Shown: positions 7,591-20,700 of the stretch, one piece after another
Numbering within the stretch: the first letter of the stretch is position 1
How the letters are laid out: each line of letters starts with the position of its first letter
NCBI GenBank assembly: GCA_946407735.1
Contig: CAMJPL010000001.1
Coordinates: forward strand, 1-64,000
Length of the DNA: 64,000 nt
Direction of reading: 5' to 3'
Origin: an uncultured Clostridia bacterium
GTDB taxonomy: Bacteria; Bacillota; Clostridia; Oscillospirales; CAG-272
The notes under the pieces: model-generated
Databases searched by the model: none
Told to the model about the DNA's origin: nothing
The model's input: only the letters and a program-made list of their open reading frames with translations
Program-made: the position numbers and the translations under genes

Positions 7591-8216
7591 ACTACATAGA
7601 AAACATATATATCTGCCTCGCTGCGCCGCTGCTTATCGCCGTGCTCAGCCTCCGCAGAGATTCAAGGCGGTCGCTCGTCTTCGTACTCGCCGGCATGACC
7701 TCCTGCCTGTGCTCCGCCTATATCAGCTCGTACCTTGCAGGAGTGACGGGTACGGACGCCGCGAACGCGTCGCATGAGATCTCTCCCGCCGTCGAGGAGA
7801 TAATGAAGGCTCTGCCTGTCATGTTTTATCTTCTGGTATTCGAGCCGGAAAAGAAAAAGACCATCAGCGGCGTTATGATGGTCTCGGTAGGCTTCGCCAC
7901 ATTTGAGAACGTCTGCTTTCTCACATCATACGGAACATCCGATCTGCTCCGTCTTTTCATCCGCGGCTTCGGCACCGGAGCCATGCATGTCGTCTGCGGG
8001 ATGGCGGTCGCGGCGGGCATGTTCTTTCTGTGGGAAAGGGTATGGCTCCGCACGGTCGGCGTGTTCGCCCTTCTGTGTTTTGTCATAAACTTTCACGCAG
8101 TCTTCAATATATTTGTCAATCAGTCGGGAGCCGTGTTCTGGATAGGGAGCGCCATCCCTCTGACGATGGTGCTGGCTTATCTCGTGTTCCTGCGCGGCAG
8201 GGTCGACCTTGCCTGA
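7587..8216 (+). CDS. PrsW-family intramembrane metalloprotease
   Basis: A 209-residue polytopic membrane protein carrying all four PrsW family motifs in order: EEIMK (residues 70-74, EExxK motif), GFATFEN (102-108), AMHVVCGM with His134, and NFHAVFN with His170. In Bacillus subtilis, PrsW makes the first cut in the anti-sigma factor RsiW to release an ECF sigma factor. Here the gene sits in one operon with an ECF sigma factor and a small membrane protein, so an analogous regulated-proteolysis circuit is a reasonable inference. It starts at an ATGA overlap with the preceding gene; a longer frame extends upstream but lies inside that gene. A strong terminator follows at 8280. Confidence 0.85.
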   Translation: MNYIENIYICLAAPLLIAVLSLRRDSRRSLVFVLAGMTSCLCSAYISSYLAGVTGTDAANASHEISPAVEEIMKALPVMFYLLVFEPEKKKTISGVMMVSVGFATFENVCFLTSYGTSDLLRLFIRGFGTGAMHVVCGMAVAAGMFFLWERVWLRTVGVFALLCFVINFHAVFNIFVNQSGAVFWIGSAIPLTMVLAYLVFLRGRVDLA

Positions 8217-8279
8217 CGCCGATCTGTAAGCCCGAAATCCATTCCCGCCGCGGCTTGTCTGCGGCAGAACGGGACGATC

Positions 8280-8320
8280 TTTCCCGCGGAGAGTATCCGC
8301 GGGAAATTTTTTTTATTTTT
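8280..8320 (+). terminator. Strong Rho-independent terminator after the PrsW gene
   Basis: A perfect 10-bp stem TTTCCCGCGG/CCGCGGGAAA with a 7-nt loop, followed by a run of T broken by a single A. It separates the regulator genes from the 8397-20719 pair. The ~75 nt after it hold no convincing consensus promoter, so transcription of the downstream pair may depend on an alternative sigma factor or on read-through. Confidence 0.85.
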
Positions 8321-8396
8321 TTTCAAAAACAGGTTAGGAGTTTTTCGTTTTTTTGAGACTTATATATCAGAACGCCATATAAACCGGAAATCGAAT

Positions 8397-8750
8397 ATGA
8401 AAAGAACTGCAGAAGAGAGAATAGCCGCTCTGCACGCGCGGATGGACGCTCTGCGGCGCGCGCGGGAGCGGAGAAAAACGATCGCCTTGAGCGCGGCGGA
8501 TATCTTTCTCGCGGCATGCCTCATCCTGACGGTCATGATCGAGGGAAAGCTTCATTCCGCCGCGTCGGCGGGACTTTACAGCGGAGCGATACTATTGTTT
8601 GAAGGTTCCGGCGGCTACGTGCTCACGGCCGTGATCGCGTTTTTCGCCGGAGCGGCGCTGACACTCGTTATACGGTGGCTGCTTAAAAGGCGGGCAGACG
8701 GTGACGGAAAGATGAACGACCGGAATGATGATGACGGAGGGTCATTATGA
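8397..8750 (+). CDS. Small two-TM protein, paralogue of the 6651 gene
   Basis: 117 residues with the same plan as the product of 6651-6992: a charged N-terminal segment (RTAEERIAALHARM), basic RARERRK, two membrane helices (about 30-48 and 75-95) and a polar Asp/Asn-rich tail. It overlaps the start of the giant surface-protein gene by 4 nt (ATGA), so both are translated from one message. Function unknown. Candidates are a second anti-sigma-like substrate of the PrsW-type protease, or a membrane partner for secretion or anchoring of the giant protein. The Shine-Dalgarno (GGAAA) is weak. Confidence 0.65.
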   Translation: MKRTAEERIAALHARMDALRRARERRKTIALSAADIFLAACLILTVMIEGKLHSAASAGLYSGAILLFEGSGGYVLTAVIAFFAGAALTLVIRWLLKRRADGDGKMNDRNDDDGGSL

Positions 8751-11700
8751 ATATGAAAAAGAACAGTATTGCGGCAAGGATCGTGAGCGCCCTGCTGACC
8801 GCGCTCATCGCGGCGGGGGCGGTGCCGGTAAACGTGTTTGCCGACCAGCCGCTGATGCCGATCACCGACGGCGGATCAGATCTCAGCGGAGGCGATCAGC
8901 CGGCGGCGCAGATCGACCCCGACGATCCGTCGTGGACGGACACATACGAATACGGCACCTTCGCGTTCGGTAATTTCCAGGCGGATCTTACCGAAGGCGC
9001 GGCGGACGGCTGGCAGACGGTGATGCTGCCTGTCTACCGTCTCGGCGGCGGTGCCGGCAGAGCTGAGGTCACGGTCCATTACGAACCGGCGGCGACAAAG
9101 CTGGACAAAGACCTTATGACCTACGACTACGCGGCGTCGGCTCTCGACGATATCATCATCGAGGCGGAGGACACCGATCCGCAGGCGTATTATCAGCGGC
9201 TCGGAGTGCCGCTCACGCAGCCGTCGGAATATCTTCTTTTCCTCGACGAGACCGGGGATGAAGAGCTTCCGTTCGCCCTCTCCCTGCCGGACGTCACAGC
9301 CGACAGCTACGAATGGCAGATCTGCGTGATCGGCGAGAGCGAATGGCATACCCTGACGCTGGAAAAGGACGCGGTCCTCAGGCTCAGCGCCGAGGATTTC
9401 GTCTCATATGACTTCCGCTGCGTCTATAAGAAAGACGGGCTTTATTACGGCACCGCGTCCTTCTACGAGGAGCCGTACGTCCCGTATGACGAGGAGCTTC
9501 CGGAATATCCCGCCGGGGGTCTTCCCGATTATACGCCTTCGTATCTGCCGGTAACGGTGGAAAACCCGTATGACCCGGCGGAGTTCATACTTACCTTCGC
9601 CGAGAACGAGGAGATAAAATATATCCGGGTCACCGTGATCGATGATACGATCCCCGAGCTGCAGGAGATGGGGCTTTTCTCTCTCGTTTCCCACCGCGGC
9701 GCGGATATCTATGACGACAACTGCACGCTGACTCTGATGGTGACCGACAACGACGGCCGGGCGCCCTCCGAGATAGCATTTGAAGTGACCGACGTTTACG
9801 CCGATCAGGACGACGGCAAGGCGATCCTCAAGGTAAAGCGCACCGGCGGCCTGAACTATATGCTGACGGTGTCATATTCCACATCAGACGGAACTGCCGA
9901 GGCGGGAAAGCAGTATGTCGAGACCTCGGGCCAGCTGGCATTTTTAGGCGATATAGACGAGCAGACGATAGAGATCCCGCTCATCGCCGAAGCCGAGCGT
10001 TCGGACGAGCTCGATTTCACCGTTTCGCTTGACGCCGTGCTCGGAGGCGGAGAGGAAGAGCTCGGCATGATCGTCGGCGGCAGCGCTTCCGTTCATCTTA
10101 CGAGCAAAGGCGCGCTTTTGAAAGACCAGCTGTCAGGCGGAGCGGACGTCCCTGAGATGCCGGACGCGCCTCAGGAGCACGGCGCGGACGGCGATGAGCT
10201 GTACGAGACGCCGGAAGGGCTGAACCTCGCCACCGTCATGACCGCCGCGGAAGCCGGGTCCGACAGGGCGGCGCTTTACGAGACCGCGCCGCTGATCGGA
10301 GAGGTGAAAACGGTCACCGGAGAGCAGAATGAGGCTCCCGATGAAAACTACGGCGTTTACACCGAGTCCGACCCGGAGCCGGTCATGCCGGAAGCGGGCG
10401 GAGTTCGTCTGCGCTCCTTCTCCTATACTCCTGATACCGATCCCAATTCGGCGAATTATTTCGCGGGATATACCTTCCCGGGGGATACGAAAAAGCCGGG
10501 ATGGAGCCATTTTGAAGTGGTGGCGGTAGACCCCGAAAATTACCGTTATAAAAACGACAGCTCGCATCACGATTTCTATTCATCGGCTCAGAATCTCGGC
10601 AGCCTTTACACGCTTGACAGCTATAAGAAATGCGACAACGGCGGCTATGCCAAAGTAAGCAAAGGCACAAATGGCCTGCGCCTTGAGACCACGTGCGAAG
10701 CCCATACATCGCTCGTGATCCCCGACGGGTGCTCTTATTTCGACGACATAATGTTCGTACAGCACTGGACAAAGTTCGGCTATTACAAGCGCAACGCCTT
10801 GTATGAGGCGAGATATATATTCCCCGAAGCCAAAATAACGATAGGGAAAGAGACCGCCTCATGGGACGGCAACTGCACCGGAGAGGAGAAAAAAGAGGGT
10901 ATCCGCGACCTGACATGGGGAACGGAGACCTTCGGCAGCATCAGAGGCGGCATCGGCGATTACGGTTATAAAAGGATAAAAGATTACAGCGGCGACATAA
11001 CCTATGAGCTCGATACATATCCCTATACGTCGGGTGGGGACAAATGGAATCCCAAAAAGGACTATGATTACGAGGTAGACAACCCGCCCGCGCTTTTCGA
11101 TCTTGAGATGATCCTTTCACGCAGAGTGTTCAGCAACAGGACGCTCGGACTTAAGATCTATACGGCGAATGACGAGGACGTGATAAACGGTCTCTCCGGT
11201 ACGCCCGAATTTTCGAATCTCACGGCGGTAAGCTCCGACAGCCCTCTGTACGGGGCTCTGCATCCTACTGTCAGCATAAACCCGGCGACCGGCGGCACGG
11301 TCGACGGACTCATATATGTCGGCTCGACGCTGAACGTGACGCCTCCTGCCGGCGCGGGAGGATATTCGATAAAGCTCGTCTTCCTTACTAACAGCAAGGG
11401 CGATATCGTGTCCATAGGCGGCGCCTACAGCGTCAAGATGCTCTGGCAGAACATGACCGAGGCTGACATAAAAGACACATATACGATCAACGTCGTTATG
11501 GGCAGGGCCCAGACGGTCACGCTCAATATCAAAAACTCCCTTCCTCAGGACAGTCAGGGAAATTCCCTCACCGACCCCGGGAGCATAAGCGATACATGGG
11601 CTCTTCTCGGCAGCAATCCGAAAGCGACTATATACTATACCGAGTGCACAGGACCGCAGAATTACCTGTCGCTGAGTAATATTGATAAACTGACTCTTCG

Positions 11701-14700
11701 GTTTGGGTATATAGGAGCATTCAGCGGAACATTCGGGGGAAGACTACAGTACGTCGACCCGATTCAGTATATTACGGAGTTTTCAGGTTTAAAGACGGCT
11801 CAGGTGTCGCTGAAGCCGAACGGGACTTCTGCCTCGATATATAGCGAAGACTATAATATCCAGGGGATCTGCTTCAATCAGGACGCCGACGACACCATAA
11901 CCTACGACGGCACGTCGTATGACGGAAATGAGATAATCTGGCTCAAAACAAAGGATTTCTCGGTAAAGGAGCTGGAGTTCAAGTTCTATGACAGCAGCGT
12001 CAAAAAGTATCTGAGCAAGATGGACACCACCATCATCCAGACTCAGGTCTATTATGACGCGAACGGCAACGGGAAGATCGACGGATGGTTCGACAGGGCG
12101 AACAATCTGTTCATCCTCGACAAGGATCCCGTCACCAATGAGACATATGACAGAAATCTCGGCTTCTTCGACAACAAGGAGATCGACGAGTACTCGTTCG
12201 CGCCGAGGTATAACGAAGCGGGACAGCTCTGCCAGTACTTCATCAAGGTATATTATACCATGAATCCGAGATGTCTCGATATCCCGTCGGGACATTCGGC
12301 GGATGAAACTGTCAGGGTGCTTCCGGCCTTCACGACGTCTGTCACGTCGGAAGAGTCGATGACGAACCTCACCCGCGAGCAGACCGCCTTCCGGTATATT
12401 CAGGCCGGAGACACAAGATTTGAGCAGAAGGGAAGCTATTCCGACTCATCGGCCGGGCATATCATGTACACCGCGGCAGCAGGGAAGCTTTCGATCCTCG
12501 ATATCCCGCTCGGCGGCGATAAGAGCCCGGCGGTGAAGGTGGCTCCGAAGCAGTATGTCTGGACGCCGGACTACAAGGGCAGCCTGATGTTCGATTTCGA
12601 CGGACCGGTACCGATCAACATCAGGAAAAACGTGACGCTTTCCGAAGTCAGCATCGCCGGCGAGAGTCCCGACTTCTCGCAGAGAAAAGAGGACGGAAAG
12701 GTCATAGACACCTATACATACCATTCCGGCGGAGACGCGAAGCTCAACGGCTATCTCGGCTCCTTCTACGGCAACAGCACCTTCGCGATCTGCGTCAACG
12801 AGAAGGAAGACCTGACGTCTCTCGCCGACATAAATCCGGAGACGGTGACGATCGGCACGCTCCGCACTCTGCCGAACTCCGATTATCTGTCGCTCATAAA
12901 CGGCACCGATAGCGAGGACACCAAGGGAACGACCAATTCCTCCGGCAAAAGCGATATGCCGGAATTTGAGGTCGATATGGGTATCGAGCTGCCGTCGCTC
13001 GAGATCGGGCAGATAGGTCTGAGCGATTATCTGCAGATAGTCATGGACGGCAAGAGCGTAGGCTTCACGATCGGTCTGCCTCTGAACGGTTATGAATCGT
13101 CGAAGGTAGGCAGCGGCCCGACCGAAGGCGAAGGCAAGGGATTCCATGACAGCAACGAGACCTTCGGCGATGTGGTCGATTTCATCAGCGCCTGCTGCGG
13201 GAAATACGCCAGCGGACTGATCAGCGGAAAAGATTACCTCAAAAATATGTTCGCGGAAAGCCACTCGAAGGCGGAAAGCCAGAGCGGCGTGAAGGTAAAG
13301 GATATCGAGGTTAAGTTCTCGGTCTCCCTCGCCATCATGTTCGAGTACAACCCGATAGACGACGGATACTACTTCCAGTCCGCCGGCATCGCCGCCTCTC
13401 TTGAGCTGCAGGCGAAATTCACATACCGTCTGACCGTTTGTCCGATAATATACTTCTATCTGAAGATATCGGCGGCGGTTGAGGTCTCATCCGGCTTCAG
13501 CGTCGCGAGAAAGGCCGTCGAGGGCAGCCCGATCCCGATCATGTCGAGAGCAAACGCCGTAGCCGACGATAAAAAGCCGATCTCGGTAGATGAGACCGAA
13601 AGCATCAGGTTCACGATCAATATCGGCGAAAAGATGCGGGGCTTCCATGTCACGCTCGACGGCGCGGTATATATGGAGGTCAAGGCTCCGAACGGCAAGG
13701 TCCTCAACTCCGGCAAGCTCAGCTCCTACGGCGAGCAGCAGGAGATAATCCTGCCGTCGGAATACTCGTCCAAAGGCACGCTGACGGTGTCGATGACCGC
13801 GCTCAGGGACACGAAGATAACGTCACTTGTCTCCGTAATAAAGGCGGAGGATCTCGTATACTGGAGCGGCGTCAAGATCGCTCCCGAGCTCGCCCTCGAA
13901 GCCGGAGTCGGCGTCGGCATAGATATAGCAAAGGTCGAGCTTTATCTCAAGCTGTCCCTTGAGATGGAGCTTGTCTTCGGAGCCTTCGATATAGAGACCG
14001 AGAAATACGCTCCGTTCAATATGGATTCCTTCGATCTCGGCATCGCCATCGGCGTCAACGTCACGCTGGTGTTCTTCGAGTTCTCGCTTGACGCCATCGG
14101 CTACTATCTGCACGGTGAGCAGGACAGGAACACTCAGCAGACATTCTGGGAGAGCCATTGGGGAGCTCTCAACGACAGCTATGAAGTCGGGAAGAAGAGC
14201 GCGCCCATGCTTAAAAGGGGATTCGATCCTCTTGCGGGATTCGATTCGTCCGCCGACGGCTTCTCGGGCTACGGCTATGCCGCAGATCCCGAGGAGCAGA
14301 GGGTGGAGATAAAGACATCTCAGCCGAAGGCGTATTCCGACATGTATCTCATCCGCAGCGCTCCCGATGAAGAAGAGGAAGCGCCGCTCCTCAGGGCATA
14401 CGCGCCTGTCGATAAAAATGTCCCGTTCCAGATATCCGGCTACGGCGCCGGAAGCGGGGCGTACAAGCTGGCCGACAGGCTGACAAACGGTTACAGCTAT
14501 AAGCTGATCAAAGTCGGAGATGACAACTACATCGTTTATCCCCGTTCGGTCGGCGGAGCCGTCGTCAACAGCGTGGACGCCACGCAGCTCGTGATGAGCA
14601 GGGTGGTCGTCACCGGCAGCGATACCGGACTGCAGAATCCCGTCGATCCGTCGTCGGGGACTCCGTTCATACCTGTTGACAGTTACACGTCGGATTTTGA

Positions 14701-17700
14701 GAACACAGGCGATCTCGACTTCGACGTATACGCCTCCGGCAGCGTCGTGACGGTTCTCTTCACCGGCTACGCCGAGCAGGCGGGAGCGGATCAGCTCACC
14801 GCCGCACAGGCGGCGTCGAGGACCGTCGTCAAAAAGGCGGTCATAGATCTTGCCGCCGATACCGGATTCAGCGTAACGCAGATCACGGACGATACCGGCA
14901 GATATTTCCAGCCTCAGCAGGGCGACGGCGTGTCGGTATACGCGTCCGCCGATTCCGGCAGCAAGGCCCTTGAAGCCTATCTCGGCAGATACGCGGATTA
15001 TCTCAGCGCGAAATACGGAGTGCCGAAGGAAGAACTCGAGAGCCCGGCTCCGATGGTGAAATACGCCATGCGCGCGTTCACATATCAGAACGAAAAGGCG
15101 TCCCGCGAGGTGTACGGCGTCGCCAACTCTCTCACCGCAGTCGATGAGCTCGGCAATAAAAAGACGATAAGCCTCAGAAGCGGCGAAACTCTCGAAAATA
15201 TCGAAGTATCGTCAGTGAATTCAAAGACCGTCGTCGCTTACAGCACGGTCAGCACCGTTTACACGACCGAAACCGGGATCACGACCGGCACGATGACTCC
15301 CTCGACCGACCGCGCGAGGATAAAGAAGCTCTGCCTGCGCACCTTCGAAAACGGCGAGTGGGGAAATGAGATAATCATATCCACCGTCTTTGACTTCGAC
15401 AGCTATACCTCTCCCGAGAACTGCGGACAGAACAAAGACGGCGTGTATGAAGGCGGCGGATGCGTAAAGGAGGTCTCCGATCCGTACTTCGCGAATCTTC
15501 AGTTCCTCGACGCCTCGCTTTCGGGCGGAGCGCCGGAGCGCATCTTCCTTTACGAGATGAACGGCAACACATATCTCATAAATGGATCCGGTCTCGCCGG
15601 TATTCTCGGCGGAGGCGCTGCGTCAGTGACGCCTCTGTTCTCGGCCGCCGAAGGCACCGAGGCGACCATCGTCTCCGACGACAGCGGCAATCTCGCGGCT
15701 GTCTATACATCGCCGGTGGACGGCACGGTAAACAACGCCCTTTACATCGCATGGTGGGATACCAGACTCGGTCAGTGGGGAACCGGGAATATCCTCGCCA
15801 TGAACCACATGCAGGTGTATGAGGACGCCGAGAAGTACGGTCTCAGCGAATCCGACCTCGGGAAGGCGTATCTCGGCGAGAAGACGGACAACACGGAATA
15901 TGAGGAATATCTGAGCGGCACCGACAGAGCCTTCGCGGGCGGAGCAAAGGACCGTTTCGTGTTCTCGAACGTTCAGGCGACTGTCGACGGCTCCGGTAAG
16001 GACGCTTCGATGTTCGCTCTTGCCCAGGGCAGCTTCATGAGTCTGAAGCCATCCGAATACAAGGTACAGCTCGGCAACGGCGGGACCGAGACGGTAAAAA
16101 CCTTCTCGCCGGACGGGGAAGCGTCGATCGGCTTCTACGCGGTGACCTTCGGAGCCGGTGAAGCCGGGATCGGACTCGGAAGCATCACGTTCGTCGATAA
16201 GGACTTCTCCGAGGGCGCGTATCTGCGCGGCAAGGTCGGTTTCACCAACACCGGGACGGTCGGCATACGAGCCGGCGCTGTCAATCCGGCCATAGTCACC
16301 CTTGTCGCCGCAGGCGGCGGCAGCTCCGAGAAGATAGCCGAATGGCAGCTCACCGAAAACGTCCCGGCGGGAAGCGGCATCGAGCTCAGCTTCGAGCATG
16401 AATTGAGCAGGAGGCTTACAGCCGGGACGGTATTCACCGTCATGGTGAGCGAGGATCCGATCTATGCGGTGGAAAAGTTCAGCGATTCCGTCGATCTCTT
16501 CGAAATAGAAGAGAAGGCTGAGCTTAAATTCCGTGATTTCAGCGCCGAGCTTGAGTCGGTCGACGGAAAATACGCGAAGATAGATATATCCTTCACCGCG
16601 GTGAACGACGGCAGCGTCGACGCCGATAATGTCGATGTCAGCCTGACCTATCGTTCCTCTGACGGCAGCTACGCGGCCCTTGTCCCCGCAAGCGGCAGCA
16701 GGATCGAGAAAAACGGGTATATATCCGGTTCCTATATAGCTCTCGGAAAGATCATGAGCGGCGGCAGCGTCGCTGTGGACGGTGAGCTGTACATCCCGAA
16801 AGAATCGTTCATAACCACGGAGGACTTTGCGGGCCTCGGCTTTGCCGCAGAGCTTGTATCGTCCGCCGACGAATACAGTCTGTCAAATAATATATACAGC
16901 AAAAATATCTCGCACAGGACCTTCTTCTCAGTCCCGAGCCATATCAGCATGGCTCTGGGCAATACCCTGAATCTCCCGATATCCTTCACCTCAACTTCGC
17001 AGTACAATGACATAACCGTACGCGATGTGAACACCGGAGAGAAGGACTGGGAAAGCCGCATGGGCGTCCTTTACTACGACAGCGGGCGCGGCTGCGTGAC
17101 CGCCGCTCCGAAGGATACCGGGCACGGAGTGCTCAGACTCGAGGATAAAGCCACAAACTCGATATGCGCCATCGCCGCGACGGTGACCGAACTCGGCAGC
17201 GGCATCAATATCTATAAGGACAACGATTCCTTCGCCTTCTATAAGTCTGACGGCACGAAGATAACCGATCTCTCGGTGCCGAATCAGGACTGGTCGTTCA
17301 GAGACAAGGTGGCCGGCTGGACCGGAGGCGACAGCGAGTTCGAGTCTCCTATGGAATACGATCTCTCTGTCGCGGATAAGGCGGGAGCGAGCGTGACATT
17401 CGACACCATAGCCGACAGCGTCAGGGTATGGTTCACCGGCAGCATCACCGTCGAGTCAACGCTGGGCGTGAGCAGGACGTTTACGAAATCCCCGGCCGAA
17501 ATCGGATTCGGCAATGCGGGCGGCATAAGACATACGGTGAAGATAACCGCAAATGCTCCCGGGACCGAGATCGACAAATATACCGAAACATACCCGGATA
17601 ACGCCGATCCCGTTCCTCCGTCTGACCGCGGCGATCCTGATATATACTGGAGCAGGAGCTTCCCGGATACCGCGTCGATAGAAAACGGGAAATCCCTTGC

Positions 17701-20700
17701 GATTGATTGCTATGCCGTAGACGACATCGCGCTCGCGGCTCTGGAGATCAGAAGGAACGGGATCATTGATACCGCAGTACCGGAAAAGACAGGCGACGGC
17801 TTATGGAAGATAAGTGTCGTCTTCACAAAGAATGAAAAGGTATCGGTGACCGCGAGAGATACCGCCGGAAATACGGCGGTCTCGACGGTAAATGTCGACT
17901 GGTTCAACGATATCGTTTCGTCCGGATCCGATTCCGAAGCGCCGGACGCCCCGTCGCTGTCATTCACCGACGATAACGGCAGTCCGATAAGCTCCGGGAA
18001 GATCAGATACATACCGACGCTCGTGAATTCCGCTCCAACGGAAGACGGCGCCGATGTCAGCGCCTATTACGATAAGACCGGCGACTTCGACATGAACGGC
18101 TCGCTGACGAAGACGGGCGATAACAGCTGGAAAGCTCCGGCAAACGGATATTACCTTGTCCGTATCACAGACGGCGAAGGCAGATGGAGTCAGGCTGTGG
18201 CTCAGATCGATCAGATCGATACCGAAGCGCCTTCCATAGGCCTTTCCGTCGGCGCGGAAAAGATCAGGATATCCGCCGAAGACAAAGACGGCATAGCGTC
18301 TGTCGCCGTGAACGGATATCCGCTCGCGGCAAGCGTCGGGGAAAAGGAGCTCGATCTTGAATTCCCGATCTCATTCGGCGGCAGATATAACGTCGAAGTG
18401 TCGGATATGGCCGGCAATACGGGTTCTTCTTCGATAATCGCGGAGATCCCGCTGTCGCTTGCGTCCGACCCCGTCATCTCGGCGGAGAACGGCGACACGA
18501 TAAGGGTCACCGTCATGTCCGACAATGTGGAGGGCGGCGAGTATGACGAGGCTCTGAGCAGCCCCGCCGAAAACAGATACGTCCGAAGCGCCGAAATTTC
18601 TCTGACGCGGCTCACTCCGCCTGAGAGAAGGATGCTGAGATCGTCAGGCCAGACATGGGAAAAGCTTGACGGCAGGTATGAGGCTCTGATAAAAGAGAGC
18701 GGACAATATGCCGTTTCGGTCAGATGCGGCGGGGAAACTTTGAGCTCCGATGCGATCGACGTCACGATCGAAACTGTCGTGCATGATCACGCGGAGCCGG
18801 ATGAGACATGTCTTGACAAGTCGGCCGAAGCCGTATATAAGCAGACGTCGTATTCGGATACCCGATCCTTCGGCCACATCTGGAACGAGCCCGAATACAC
18901 ATGGTCGGACGATCTTCGCAGTGTGACGGCAAAGGCGGTCTGCGGCAATTCCGAAGGCCATACAATGACCGAAACGGTCTTCCCGGGCTATGAAGAGGTG
19001 ACAGCTCCCGGTCCCGAAGACGCCGGACTCGGAAGATACACCGCCGTGTTCACAAGGCAGCTGTTCGGAACGGTCACAAAGGACGTCGGCATCTCTCCGA
19101 CAGGATATACGTATAAAGCTCCTGTATTCGACTGGAGCGGCGACGGTACGGTCGTCGTGACCTTCCCGGCGGTCGAGGATCCCAAGGGCGACTTTACCGC
19201 GGATGACGAAAGCGTCGATGTGACGTCGGTGACTGAGCCGGCTCTCTGCGAAAAGGACGGCTTTACCGAATACACGGCGTTGGTATCGTTCGAAGGCACT
19301 GTGTATACCGATAAGCATACCGTCGTTATCCCGAAGAAGGGACATGAATGGGGCGAGGCGGAATACGAGTGGTCCGATGACAATTCGAGCGTGACGGCGA
19401 CGGTCATCTGCCTGCGTGATAACAGTCACAGGATAACCGAGACCGCCGGATCTCAATATGAGGAAACTGTCCCGCCGAAACCGGAGGAGACGGGAGCCGG
19501 GGTATATACCGCCGTATTCAGCGATAAGCGCATACCCGACGCGAAAAAGACAGTGATCCTTCCAGCGGCGGGATATACATACGGCGATCCCGTATTCGAC
19601 TGGGATGATGAAGGAAACGTTACGGTCAGATTCCCGGCGGTCGAGGATCACAAAGGAGACATAACCGCCGATGACGGCAGCGTGAAAGTCACGTCGTCGT
19701 CCGAAAACAGCGGATGCGATACTGAAGGCAGGATCGTTTATACAGCCTCCGTGTCATTCGGCGGAAAGACGTACAGCGATGTCCATGAGGTCACCGTCCC
19801 GGCCGCCGGGCACAGGTGGTCGGCTCCCGTATGGATGTGGAGCTCAGATCTCAGATCGGCCGTCATGAAGGCGGTATGCGGCGTGTGCGGAGAAACCGTT
19901 TCGGTGGATGCCGTCGTCACGTCGGAGACGGTGCCTCCCGGGATGCTGAGCCCCGGAATGATCGTCTGCACCGCGTCCGCTCAGCTTGACGGCGAGACTT
20001 ATACAACGGAAAGAAAGGTAATAGTACCGGCTCTGGCGAGCGGAATGGTCCTGCCGTACTATCCGATCATGGGAGAAACAGCCCCGGCGGGCGTATCGGA
20101 GCCGTCTGTTCCCGAGCCTGCTACGGTGGAGTCTTCCTCCGCGGAAGGCGATCCTGATATCCGCGAAACCGTAGTATTGCCGTTTTCCGATGTGAAAGGA
20201 TCGGACAGCTTCTTTGACGATGTCAGATTCGTATATGAGAACGGCATAATGAACGGGGTTTCCGATACCGGATTCGATCCTGGCGGATATCTTACCCGCG
20301 CCATGCTCGTCACCGTCCTTTACCGTCTCGAGGGAGAGCCGGATGTGTCAGAAGGATCCGCGTTCGATGACGTCCCGGAAGACACCTGGTATTCATCGGG
20401 CGTAAAATGGGCTGCCGAGCATGAGATAGTAAAGGGCTACGGCGAAGGCAGATTCGGACCGGGCGACTTCATCACGCGGGAACAGCTCGCGGCGATACTG
20501 CTGCGATACGCCGTTTACAGGGATCTTCCCGTCGCGTCCGGGACCGCGAAGGCCGCCGATATCGGCGAAGCCGCCGAATACGCCGCCGAAGCGGTGAACT
20601 GGGCGACCGTTACCGGAGTTCTGAAAGCCGACAGCGGCAGACTGCGCCCGGCGGAAAGGGCGGTGAGATCGGAGATCGCCGCGGCGATACACGCTTTTAT

